Positions 22,811 to 34,168 of a stretch of 64,000 nucleotides of DNA are shown in pieces. Location of the stretch: positions 4,550,001-4,614,000 of the forward strand of contig JAWHQI010000005.1 of the NCBI GenBank assembly GCA_033032865.1. The letters are read 5' to 3'. Within the stretch, counting starts at the first letter, position 1, and every line of letters begins with the position of its first letter. The notes beneath the pieces were generated by a model. The model did no database searches and was not told the origin of the DNA. It was given only the letters and a program-made list of their open reading frames with translations. The DNA is from Dactylorhiza incarnata. Lineage: Eukaryota > Streptophyta > Magnoliopsida > Asparagales > Orchidaceae. A program made the position numbers and the translations under genes.

Positions 22811-25800
22811 TGTAACATCCCATTTCCTACTAGACCCCCTAAATCCAATTTAGGTTGAGACAAGTGGTGAGTGTGGTGGGTTTGAGCTAGATTGCAGCCT
22901 TAGTACACATAGGGTTAGGTGAACTCACATGTGGTCTACTATAAGGCTCAAGTCAACCTAGGTCAAACTAGCTCAACATGAACTCACACTTGCAAATTGA
23001 CTCCTCCAATAGATGATAAGCACTCCAAGGAATGCCTTAGACCCAAAAGCCCCATCATGGGGTCACCAATTGACCTAATTTGACCAAAGTCAAATTTAGG
23101 TCAACATAGGTCAAATCCTCCCCATTAAGTTCAATTGAACCCCAAAGCATGAAATTGACTTCACCCCTAGTCTTAGGACATCATGAGGGACCTAATTGAC
23201 TCAAAAGCTCCATCATGGAGTCTCCAATTTGGCCAAATTGACCAAAGTCAACATCCCCCCCCCCCCCCACAATTTTGGTCAAAATCACACTTATTGGTCA
23301 AATTAGCCAACCTAGGTCCTCACCATGACTCAACCAACCTTGGATGGTGTCAATGGACTGAAGACCATCACATTGGACCAGTCAACACACCCAGTTGACC
23401 AAGTCAACCCAAAAGTCAACTTAGGGTCAATTTTGCCTAAATTGGGCTTAATTGGGATTAATCCAAATTCCAATGGATTAAGGCCCTCACCCAAGCCCAT
23501 TCTGAGGCCCAAGAGTCAATAACCATACTTGCCCCTCAGTTCTTGGAAGAAGATGCCATGCAAGGGGGCATTTGAGGAAAACCCCCAAATTTCACATGAG
23601 TCCAAGGAGGAATCCATGAATTGAGTGTCAATTGGCACTCAATCCTTGCTCCTTTGTTGTGCCCTGAGCCCAGGGAGTAATTCCCAACAAGTTCCAGGTC
23701 GGCTAGCAGCCAGGTGGAGGAGGGAGGAGGAAGCTCCACCATGTGGCCGGCCACCATAAATGGTGAATCAGAAATCAGGGATATTTAAGCTTGGTTCACA
23801 CCTTTAATCAGCTCCTCTCAGCTCGAGCATCATTTTACTGATGAGCTAGGGCTATGGTAGTGGCTGCTGAGGGTGGTGGCGGCATAGAGGAAATCGCCTT
23901 TAATGGCTGCTAACAAAACAACCACCCCCGACTCCATTTGAGCCCACCATCACCTTCAGATCCTTGAGAGCAACTGAAATCCACTGCTGGAGTGCAGCTT
24001 TTGGTCCAGAATCGGGGTTTTGAGCAATCTCGCCGCCGACAGCTTCTAGCATGCCAGCCCGCCGGATTACTCACCTCCAGGCTCGCCTGAGGTACGATTT
24101 CTCCCCCTCTCCCTCTGTGCTAGCATCTAGATCCATCTAGGAGAGAAATCAGGCTCAATTGAGCCCGATCCCATGTGAGCTTTAGGGAGGAATTCCGAGC
24201 TCTTTTTCTTGCTCGAGACCGCCGGAGACGGGCTCTCCGGCGGCCGTGCCGCCGACAATCGATGGCCACCACCTCAACGGAGGTGGTGGAGGCGGTGGCC
24301 GGCGGTGGTGGGCCGTGGATGGCCGGGAAATGGCCGGGGAAGTCGGCCCAGGCGGGATCAATCTCGGCCATTAGCTGTCGGGGACGATGAAGGGATGCCG
24401 CACGATTTGCACCAGGATTCGTGCATGAAATGATTTATATATGTATATAGTTTTAAATCCGATTTAATGTGATATTTGTCACACTTTATATAATAGCCTT
24501 GTTTAATTTTGTTGAGGCCCTTAGAGGCCTTATTTTGAAAAACGACCAGAGACAAGTTTTGTAGATATGGATGTCTACTTTCAGTAGAAAGTTAGATCAA
24601 GTCATTTGGACCAATGTAGGGCCCACAGTAGTCATTCTTGTGAGGTTGGTCAGAACTTAAAAATGCAATGGTTTGCATGCAAAAATTGAAGGCCCTAGAT
24701 GCCATATTTGCAAAACAGGGCAGAGATAACTTTTGTATCACTAGGAGTCTACTTTCATTTGCCACTTTGATCAACTGAATTGGTGCATTGTGAACACCTG
24801 GGCACTCTTTTTCTTAGGACTGCTCCTTGTGTAGGGCAGAAATTAAAAAGGCTATAACTTTTAATTGGCTTAACCAAATCAATTGAATTTTCTACCATGC
24901 ATGTAGGGTATGAAGACACACCTAAGGTTTTAATTTGAGAATTTTTGGATGTGTATCGTGTGAGATATTTCATTTATTAGTAAAAGTAAATTTTTGGTAT
25001 TTAAGGAGTTGTATAACTCCAAACACCCCCTAATTTGGGGGGTGAGCTCTTCATACATATCTAAATCACTGGTTAAAATCTCATCTCATGTGCATGAGTA
25101 TTTTTCTCTGAACTTCAAAATGAAGTTAGGGTCTTAAGAGGAAAATTTGGGGTGCTAGTAGTCAATTTGGGCTTTGAGCCTTTGATGGAATTGAAGGTGG
25201 GAATCACCTTGTATGCCTCTGAAACCTTGGGGTTAGTGTATGTCATATGGTTATAAATGATTGTCATAAGTCTCTTGAATTTTTGGAAGCTATTACCCTA
25301 AAGTTTTTAATTTAATGAAAAGTGTCACATTTGTAGTTTTAATGATACTTTTGAGATTAAAATGACTAGCAATAATCTCCTTTCTAGGCATAATCTTTTA
25401 TGATACTAAATACCCTTTGAAACAATCTCATGGGGTTTGGTTGAAAAATTCATGTGGTTGGGTTGAAAATTTAGGGTAACTCCTTTACAATTTTGAATTG
25501 CTCTCCAAGGGAAACTTAATAAATTAGTAAGGAATTTATTTATGGAGAATGATGATTTTTCTGGAATGTGTAGCTTTATGATGAGTCACATCAGTAGAAA
25601 TAATCTCATGTGACCTAGAAGAAAAACTTAGCTTAGTGCTTTTTCAAGATTTGAAATATCTTCCTTGCATAACTTGTTGGATTGTTGAGTAGTATGATAA
25701 GTACTCCCTGAATTATTATGAAACTTGAAATTTGTTGATTCTTGATAAATATTGTATCCCTTTAGGTTACCTTTCCAGTGACACCGATTTCATGCCATTT

Positions 25801-28318
25801 GGATAAGTATAGCTCCTTCTAGGCCACTTCTAGTGAGACATGTACAAATGTGTAGTTTGTGCATTTAGTGTTATGGGCTCATGCAAATGCTTTGGAGAAT
25901 TGACCATCCATAGATATGAGATCAACCATCTCTAGTTGAGAACCCAACTCATAAGTCGGAGTAGAATTCCCTAAGCTTCAAGTTGAGGCTTGGGACTTAA
26001 GGATTTAAGGGAAAATTGGGGTGCACTTAGCCAAAAATGAGAAAAAGGTGATTTTGGCTCATTTGTCCAACTAGATGCCATTGAAGTTATGGGTATGAGT
26101 TAGTGATGATGGAATACCTCACCTTCTGAAGTTTTAGAATTTATTGAAGTATTAGCATTGCACTTGTAGTGTAAATCCTTATACGCACACCAAATGTAAC
26201 AAATATAATTAAGGGTAAACACTCCTTGGAATAATATGAAACTTAGGTATTGTTGTTTTTAGGCCGATAGCTTACTTCGTTGATTTATTCAGATTTTGTG
26301 GAGACATGAAAGTGATGGTTGTGGGGTAAAATCTTATTGGCACACCACTTGTTTTAAATGAATAATATGGGCATGTATTAATTGGAAAGTCTTATGAACA
26401 TGTTTGGATTTTGATTATTCCTCATGTTTGTCCCCTATGAATTTTTGATAATAATTAGGAGTCATTTGGAAGCAATCTGATCAGGGTTCCACCTTAGGAA
26501 TCTAAGTTTGGTGTATGTCGTGGTCTGCGGATAGTAAAAACTCATTGTGATGGATAGGTCAAAATAATCATAAGGAAATCGGGGAGGTTTGGATTACAAC
26601 AAGAGATGAGTTTAGACCACTTGGAGGACTAAGAATTATTAGAGTTGAGTCCACAAGTTTGATTGCATAGGAGCAGGGTGAAACATAAGGCGTAAGTTAT
26701 AAAGGGGTAACGAGAGGGAGGAAGGCTAGGTCAGGGTAGTTACCAAAATACTAAGTATCTTGAGGAAGGGAACTTTGGGGTGTCATCCCATCGTAGTTCC
26801 TAGTACCGTAGCGAGCCCCTTACAGGGTAATCCTCGGGAAGCCCAAGATTAACTGTAAGCTGTAGGAATAAGATGTTACAAGAATAAATTAATAACTCAC
26901 TCACCCACACCCCGCGGTTACGGGAGCCTAGTCGGTTTGGTGCTGCGAGCAGTAAGTTCTGTATTTGTAAGAATGGATTGATACGTCAGGTGAGCATGTG
27001 TCTCAGTAATTGGTTATTAATGGCGGGCGGGTTATCCCGGGGAGCTTATGGCTCGGAAGGTTATTAATGGCGGGCAGGTTAGCCCCGGGAGCTTATGGCT
27101 CGGAGATAGATTATAGAACATGTTGCATGTGCATCGAAGGTGGTGGGTCTTCTGTATTGGACGGACGTTCACACCGACGTCAATACGTTGACTCGACAAG
27201 TGTGATATATACACTTAGCCTAGAAAGTCTGGCGGTCCAGTCAGCAAGAGTACGCAGACGCTCTACGGTTTGTGTTGAGGCGTACGATAGGTCTAGGTTA
27301 GGTAGTGTGAATACCAACCTAGAGGTGGGCGAGGCCCAACCCACCGCTTCCGTTTGCCACTACGGGAGTATCCTGGGAGTCTAGCTAGCTCCAAAAAGGG
27401 GGAACTAAAGGTCTATGCGCATAGAGTCATAGTGTGTGAGTTGCACTTGTATGATCATAGCATAACAACATACCTTGCATGTCATAGCATGAACTTTGCA
27501 TTTCAACCCCTACCCCTATCGTATAAATTGGTATGGAACTTTTTATACGATAGGCCCTGCTAAACGACCCCTTGGTCTATAGGTTTGTATGGGCATTCAT
27601 ATAAATCAATGGTTACTTTTACATTTACTTTACTTGCGTAGCTTACTTCTTATACTGCTGCAATATTACCTTACTGCACTTATTAATGTATAATCATACT
27701 GTTAGTATAGAAATTATATGGATATACTCTTGTTAGCATAGAGAATTTGTCACCTGCTTTTGATTACTCCACTTTGATGTCCTCCGCTTCTTCCTCCCCG
27801 TACGGTGCCTAGGAGTCGCGGGGGGAGGCGGGGACAAAATCGTCTTAGTCTTTATGACTAACGGTCGGTGGTGACCGTAGGTAACCGAGGAGCTGGAGCC
27901 CAGCTGGCAGGGGAGACAGGACCTGAGGAGCAGATGTCGTGCATTACTACTGCTACTGGGCAGGTGTTGATGAGAGTTGTTTTCTTGTAGATTCCGCATA
28001 GATGTATATAGTGAGAGAGAGAACTGTACTGCTTTTATTCATTCGGACTTGTACTGGGCTTAAGCCCTTTTTACTCTTTCTTTTCTTGTACTCATTGATG
28101 GACAGTTTCATTTGGATATTTATACATATGCAGATGTATGTGATTGTGGACTTATGTGCTAGTTTTACTTCTTATCTCTTGTTGGCCTAGTCGATCGTCC
28201 TTGCCGGCAGGATCGGCGTCTTGCGGAGATGGCTAACTTGTGTGCTAGCATCACCGTAAGGCGGCGGTTCTGGGCATAAGATCCGGGAACTCTCCTGGTG
28301 CGGGAGAGGGGTCTTACA
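22811..28318 (+). repeat. Element L 3' LTR (5508 bp)
   Basis: It is almost colinear with 7358-12695 and also starts TGTAACATCCC and ends TCTTACA. It retains 191 bp (25041-25231) missing from the other copy. A C14 tract lies at 23255-23268. Inverted repeats 27515-27527 and 27542-27554 (CCTATCGTATAAA and its complement) enclose a TATA-like box. The high similarity between the two LTRs implies a fairly recent insertion. Confidence 0.9.
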
Positions 28319-29469
28319 CATCTACTCTTCTACCACACTTGGTAGGATTCCACTACAGGTTGTTGATCAGGTGTCATGTCACCTAGGGAGTTTTGATCAG
28401 GTGTCCACACACCAAGTGAGCTTTTGATCAGGTGCTCTAACCCAACTACAGGTTTTTGATCAGGTGCCCTGCCACCAATGGCTGTAACTTTTGAAGGGAG
28501 TTATAACCCTTTATACATGTAAAAGAAAACAAAAATATATTGTTCTTCTCTTTCTAAGAAGACTCTAGTGAATCCTTGATGATGTTGAAGAGCTCCCCCT
28601 GATTTGAGTAGTGTTTGATGATCAGGTGAGGAAGCTTCTTCTCTAGAATGTAGTACTCCTTTCTTCTTCTTTTGCAGTTGAGATCCTGAGCAAATGATCT
28701 AGATTGAGTGTCTCAGGATGAAGATGATCTGCAGAGAAGAGTTAACAAACAAGATAGATAAAATATGTTGTTCTCTGTGCTTGCTCTATCTATGTGCAAT
28801 CTGGAGAGCTTCTCTCTTATGTTGAGTTCTTCACTCTGTTCTCTCTCTTACTGTTTGTCTTGAAAGGGAAGAGATAAAGTCTCTCTTTATTAACTTGACT
28901 TCTCAAGAAGGTAATTAATTGCCATCTTTAATTTAAGCTGTTCTGCAATGGCTATATCATTAATGTTCTGCAACGGCTATATTAATTGTTGTACTGCAAT
29001 GGCTATATCATTAATGTGAGGCAATGATAATTCATACAAATATATAAATAGAAACTATACAAAATATTGCTTTATTAGATATATAATTTTAGTCGAGCTG
29101 AGAAATGATATTTTATATAGCTGATAATATTTCGTCGATCTCAGCTTGAAGTTCGTCGGGCTGAGCTTGACGTTTGTCGATCTGATCATTGAATAACTGC
29201 TGGAGAACTTTCGTCGAGCACTGCTTGGAATTCGTCGAACGCAGCTTCAGAGTACTTTCGTCGATCGCAGTTAGCTTTTCGTCGATCGCAGCTTCCTTGA
29301 TATTTCGTCGAGCGCTGCTAGCCTTTCGTTGAATGTAGTTAACTTATATTATTTTCTTTTCTGAGTCTTCTATCTTAATGAGATTTGATCTAGTTTATAT
29401 AAGATGTGTTATGAAAGAAACTTGGACCAAAGATGGATCCTAACTCAAATCAAAACTAGGGTTCCAACA
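28319..29469 (-). repeat. Element K LTR, remaining part with two internal repeat arrays
   Basis: This part resumes K after the catct duplication and ends GGGTTCCAACA. Four copies of TTGATCAGGTG at 28363, 28393, 28424 and 28456 form an array with a period of about 31 bp. Seven exact TTCGTCG boxes plus one TTTGTCG lie at 29131-29335. A TATA-like TATTTATATA (complement of 29041-29050) lies downstream of the boxes on the element strand. No ORF is supported. Confidence 0.78.
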
Positions 29470-29568
29470 CTCTTGGTAGGTTGCAGGCTCATCATCATGA
29501 TCCATAAGCAACACATTACTTATTTGAGACACGAGAAATCCATATCTCTCAGGCTCAAATCTTGGTCT
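29470..29568 (-). pseudogene. pol: Element B pol, 99-bp piece between insertions K and G
   Basis: The complement encodes RPRFEPERYGFLVSQI and the residues after it, matching the integrase-RT linker of A (about 16405-16510). It is bounded on the left by the K target duplication and on the right by the CACTACACC end of G. Confidence 0.85.
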
Positions 29569-30145
29569 CACTACACCATATCATGCATATGGTAACACTT
29601 AATTTGTAGCGGTTAAGTAAACGCTACCAAAAAGTATTTATGGTAGCGCTTATAACCGCAATTGTAGATAAATAAACGCTACTATAACATATCATACCTA
29701 TAATAATTATAAGCAGACCTATTTTTATTTCCCAACCCCGACCCACCCTTTCTTAACCTAAGTGCGCGCACACCCCGTAATCCCTCAGCCCCCGCATTTC
29801 TGAAACCCGCACGCCTCGACGATTTAGGTTCATGGAGTTCCGCCGCCTGCCATCCGGAGTTCCGCCACCGCCGCTCCACCCGGTGACCGCTGGCGTCGTC
29901 GCTGCCTAACCGATTCCAATCGTCGATGCCCTACTCCACCCGTGGATTCACTACAACATTTAAGACCTGCAGCGACATTTTTTATGTGGCATTTAGCGGC
30001 GTTTTTAATAACCAAGCGCTGCAATAAGCTAAGAGTCTATTTTAAATATATTAAAATTTGTTTCTTAAAAATCCTATCGTCTTTTCTTCGGTCAAAACCC
30101 TATCACCTCGATCACGCCTCCGACATTTTCCCGCTTCGATCGCTG

Positions 30146-30320
30146 GACGCGTCTTCCTCCCATCGTCGAGCACTTGATACGTCTTCCTCCTCTCAAGCCC
30201 TAATCGCGTCTTCCTCCTCTAGAGCGCTGGATGCGTCTTCCTCCTCTCAAGCCCTAGTCGCGTCTTCCTTCTCTCAAGCCCTAGTCGCATCTTCCTCGAG
30301 AGCCCTAGCCGCATTATCCT
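30146..30320 (+). repeat. 27-bp tandem repeats in H
   Basis: About six imperfect copies of a unit like GCGTCTTCCTCCTCTCAAGC plus CCTAGTC occur. The frame through them stays open and reads repeated ASSSSQAL, within an ORF spanning 29942-30484. I do not recognise a protein; it may be captured 5' gene sequence. Confidence 0.6.
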
Positions 30321-31424
30321 CGATCGAGAGCCATTTGTTCTGCCGCCCTCGCGTCCTCGCCGATGCCAAGCTCACCATTATCGATTACCTTCACGCCACC
30401 CGCGCCCTCCCCTTTGCCTCGCCAACCAAATTGCCTGGTACTCCCCCGTCTCCCTCCGTAGCTTCGTATCTTCGATGTTGTTGATCGACGATGCATTCTC
30501 CGTCCAACCAACGACGATGAGGAGGTGAAGCAGCTTCTTGCCCCATGAGGAGGTGGAGCAGTCAAACCGAAATTCTATAAGGAGTGCCTCTTTGGTGTTT
30601 ATAGGTCATCATTTTGATGAAATTAAGTTGCTCTTTTTTGGTTATACGAAATAGCATAATCATATGGTGATTTTTTTGCTTGGCAGAAGTTTGGATTAAA
30701 ATCTTTTCTTCTAGATTTATTTTGCTGAAATCTTCAGCTTTTAGTCCCTGTTTTCTGTCTGTTTTTGGCAGTAAGCTGCCTTGAATACATTCGAGTATTG
30801 GTCATCTACATTTGGGTAATTGTTGTCCTGCTTTGGCCGTGAAATATTTTGCTTGGACTTGGATTAAATTTTATTATTCTCCTACAGGTACGACATCTAA
30901 GATGAGCTTTCTGCTGAGTTTGCCATATATGTAGCCTAAATTAATTTGTAAATTCTGAGAAAATAAAGTGCACACATTCTGTTTGATCAATTGCCCAAGC
31001 GAAATATGTTCAAACTACAAGATATTCACTGCACTTTCAACATATTCTATTATTATATCAACATTATTATATTCAGTGCACACATTCTGTTTCAAGTGTC
31101 TTTGCTTTTAGGGGGTCTGACTCATATTTAGTTTAATTTTGTGGATGCAAAGGTTCAGTTGTGTAGCCTTAAACAAATCTTATCAGTCATCTATTTTTGT
31201 AAATTTATGCTGTGTAATTTATTCATCTTTCATTAGCAATGTCATGGACGCCAACCATCTTTCATTTCTGCTGTGTAATTTAATCTATTCCCTTTAGCTA
31301 AAGCATATAGCATGGTTTCTGTTATATTAAATTTTATTTTAATGGCCATGCTTTGGACATCCATGCCTTCCATCAATGTCTCTTATAAATTTTTTTTAAT
31401 ACTAATATATCCTTTTTAGCATAG

Positions 31425-31621
31425 TTTTTTTGCTTTTTGCTCGATATTGCAAGCTACTGGAGGAGAACTCATTCAGAGGGCACACTGCAGATTTTTTTTA
31501 TATGCTTTTATTTGGTGCCTCTGTTTTGACAGGGATTGTTCTTGTTGGTGGGATGAATCCATATGTATCTGTACGTTTTGCGAATATTCTATTTCTAAGC
31601 AACTCATTGACCTTCTTGATG
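31425..31621 (+). pseudogene. Derlin-2-like exon captured in CACTA H
   Basis: The frame encodes ARYCKLLEENSFRGHTADFF, then a hydrophobic stretch with LLFGASVLTGIVLVGGM and FLSNSLTF. This matches the central membrane part of plant Derlin-2, an ER membrane protein for retrotranslocation of misfolded proteins. An AG at 31423-31424 and GTTAGT at 31622 give plausible splice borders. It has no stop codon but several substitutions against the usual plant sequence. The start and end of the gene are not in the window, so it is a fragment, not a working gene. Confidence 0.85.
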
Positions 31622-31670
31622 GTTAGTAGTGGAAGTATTCATGGATCAGTTTCTTATATGTTTGATGCAT

Positions 31671-32668
31671 CCTCTTTGTGAACAAGCTTCTATTCAGTCA
31701 AGCACGAGGGTGCATTCAAAAAACACATGCGGCATTGATTAACTTATTCCTCGAATTGACCTCCATTATTCTGAAAATCATTCTTCTCATAACCTCCATG
31801 TCACACCCGTTACATCAACAATACTTAAATCTGTTATTTGCTTTCATATAATATGAATCTGATTTATAAAAATTAACTTGTGCTATCTAATGCTGCTAAA
31901 ACCACCTGTAAGTTCTATATTAGTGTTTGAATTTCTTTTTGGTAATTATTCACTTTGGCTGGTACTTAGATTTGACTTTCACATTTTAGGAAGGCAAAAC
32001 CACTAGAGAAGTTAGAAGCTCAATATAGGAAGTTTCTTGGACGGTCGATGATGAGGAAGAGGGCAACAGAAGTATGCTACTTATTATGTTACTATTTTTC
32101 TTATTTTGCTTATTAATCTTGCACATGGTTGCTGATTTGATATTATGTACGTTACAATTTTAGGATGAAGTGTTGGATAACCACTTGCATATTCGATCTT
32201 TTGGAACTGTTTTAACTGATGCTGTATCCAGTAAGTTTTCAGATAAATTTCACGTATCTGCCAGCTCCTCTCCATTTTGTTATTGCCTACTTATGATATT
32301 TCTAATACTGTAGGCAGAGTACCTGATGAGAATGCTCAAATTTTAACAGGAAGATTAGGAAGCCACTCCAAAGGTAAATAATGTAGCGTTCATCTATGAG
32401 AATTTTGTTGCAACCTCACAGCAAAAACATCATCATGATTGATGAACGGGAATTGTGCTGATGTAATAATGTTACCTAAGCCATTCATCTTCATAATGAA
32501 ATTGAAATGGGTAAATTTTGATCACGCTTTGGGTGGGTCCACATTCTTCGCTCAGGTCTCTTGCGCATTTTACGAATTTCCTCATAGTCCCCAAAGGTTT
32601 ATGATTTTTTGAATATCCTTTTTTAAAATGTTTTTTGAATGCACCCTCTTTGTGAACAAGCTTCTATT
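31671..32668. mobile_element. Inverted-repeat-bounded insert within the Derlin intron
   Basis: Perfect 18-bp inverted repeats GAGGGTGCATTCAAAAAA (31706-31723) and its complement (32631-32648) flank about 0.9 kb. A 24-bp direct repeat, CCTCTTTGTGAACAAGCTTC plus TATT, stands outside at 31671-31694 and overlaps the right arm at 32645-32668. Two short exon-like stretches lie inside at about 32163-32230 and 32315-32373. I could not identify them. It may be an hAT-like or MULE-like insert; the target duplication is unclear. Confidence 0.55.
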
Positions 32669-32814
32669 TAACCCTGGTTTTTAGACATGATCTATCCCAA
32701 AACTTGTGTCTAGAGATTTTGGTCTGCTTTACTTCATAACTGTTTCGTCCATATTACCTATATTTCATAATTTCTACTTGACATGTTCCTAATCAAATCT
32801 GCTTTGTGTTTTAG

Positions 32815-32898
32815 GTTTATGTCTGGAGCAAGCATAACCCCTACATTCACATGAGTTTCCTGGGCCTTTTCACCTTTACAGCAGCTTACCTTCCATGG
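32815..32898 (+). pseudogene. Derlin-2-like exon (second) captured in CACTA H
   Basis: It encodes 28 residues, [20 protein letters not shown] followed by FTAAYLPW, the segment that directly follows the first exon in plant Derlin-2. It is preceded by TTTTAG (32809-32814) and followed by GTGAGT (32899), so the splice sites are preserved. Together with the first exon this shows capture of genomic DNA rather than of a spliced cDNA. Confidence 0.88.
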
Positions 32899-34168
32899 GT
32901 GAGTTTCCTGGACATGAAGATTCTATTTTTGTGATGTTAATGTGAAATATACTTTGCTGATTTAATATTTGTCATGGATACAAGTTCTAGTGCATACTAT
33001 ATATTGTGTTTCTTTGCCTAAATGAGGAATAATGAGAGAGATGAGAAATAAATTTTCATTTTTTATATATATGTGACTAGCATGTGCTACCAGTCTACCA
33101 CTATACATAAGACTAGTTTTTTAAATTATTCGATTTTTTTTAAAATGCAGCAGCATTAGCGGCATTTTTTTATAAAAAGTGCCGCTTAAGCCGCAACATT
33201 TTTTTAAAAGAGCTCCGCAGCTATTGGCGGTGTTTTTTCAAAAATAAAACCCAGCTGCAACCTGTATGTATTGGCGGCGCATTCTGAAAAAATGCCGCTA
33301 ATTCCTGCTTGTATTGGCGGCGATCGCATTCGTGGCGATTTAGCAACGTTTTTATAAAGCGCCGCGAAAACTTTCACGACGCTTGAAAAACGCCGCAGAA
33401 AGTCCCCAAAAAGGCCGTCGTAGCCTCGTTTTGTTATAGCGATATCACAATTCCGCTAACTATATGGTGGTTGTTCTTTCATCATTGGAATTTTCATAGT
33501 TTATGGTAGTTATTCTTTTCTATTTGGAATTACCATATTTCATAATTTTCATATTTCATTCAGGTCTACCCCTAATTAAGAAGAAAAAGACATCTAGTAT
33601 AGAGCATGCAGTTAAAGGATCGAGGTATCAAAGAAGGAAGAAGGCAAAGAAGAGGATGAGCCCGTGAAGAAGAAAAAGAATAATTTTCATGATCGAGCAT
33701 ATTATTTATTAATTGTATATGTTTTTTCATGTATTGAGTTTAATAAAGATAATTATGTGATCTATATATTGATTGTATTGAAGGGTTTGGACTATCTCCC
33801 ACCTTCTTTGTACTATTAAAGGAAAAAAATTATTTGAATTCTTTTACAAAATAGATATTATCTCTATTATATAAGCATAAATGCTACCATAAAGTATCAT
33901 AAATGTTGTCAAATATAAGCATAAACGCTACAATAGAGTATCGTAACCGTTGCTGTAAAATGAAATAATCGCTACCATTGGATATCATAAACGCTACAAT
34001 AGATGTACCTATAGTAGCGGTTAGAAAAACATCACAATACATTGGGTAACCGCTACCATACCCTACGACCACGGCGGCGGCTGTAGCGCGCGCGCAACCG
34101 CTACCGTAGACCTACAGTAACGGTTTTTTTCACCTACAGTAGCGGTTTTTGAGCGCTACCATATGCAT

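Larger units (their letters stand above)
7358..28318 (+). mobile_element. Element L: LARD-like, giant-LTR non-coding Gypsy-type element
   Basis: L has perfect TSDs catct (7353-7357, 28319-28323) and LTRs 7358-12695 and 22811-28318. The terminal repeats are TGTAA/TTACA. The internal part totals only about 2.0 kb (12696-12812 and 20926-22810, counting the A target site once) and has no supported ORF. Just before the 3' LTR the sequence TTTCGAGGACGAAATT resembles the 3' end of Del/Tekay chromovirus pol, so L is probably a deletion derivative of that lineage. Element A lies inside it. Confidence 0.88.
7069..29469 (-). mobile_element. Element K: reduced Sirevirus-like copia element, essentially one LTR
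   Basis: K is flanked by ctctt (7064-7068 and 29470-29474), which restores the pol sequence of B. Its own sequence is only 7069-7357 and 28319-29469. A minus-strand primer site (complement of 7117-7128, TGGTATTAAAGC) stands before an LTR beginning TGAAAGTGAG at 7131. The first 62 bases start with the same TGAAAGTG. The left LTR and whole internal region therefore appear deleted between TGAAAGTG repeats. Element L interrupts the surviving LTR. Confidence 0.7.
29949..33441. mobile_element. Element H: CACTA DNA transposon carrying host gene fragments
   Basis: The left end is CACTACAACATTTAAGACC and the right end TTTTGTTATAGCG. The 10-bp termini pair with two transitions (CACTACAACA versus CGCTATAACA). 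The 3-bp flanks are att and ata. Subterminal GCGGC/GCCGC boxes are dense at about 29985-30025 and 33150-33420. No transposase motif was seen. Inside are a 27-bp tandem array, two Derlin-like exons with intron borders and an inverted-repeat-bounded insert. It looks like a non-autonomous CACTA with transduplicated genes. Confidence 0.78.

Noticed and set aside
29942..30484. 180-aa ORF in CACTA H as a gene
   Set aside because: It starts across the transposon terminus and consists largely of the 27-bp tandem repeat, so it was kept only as a repeat.
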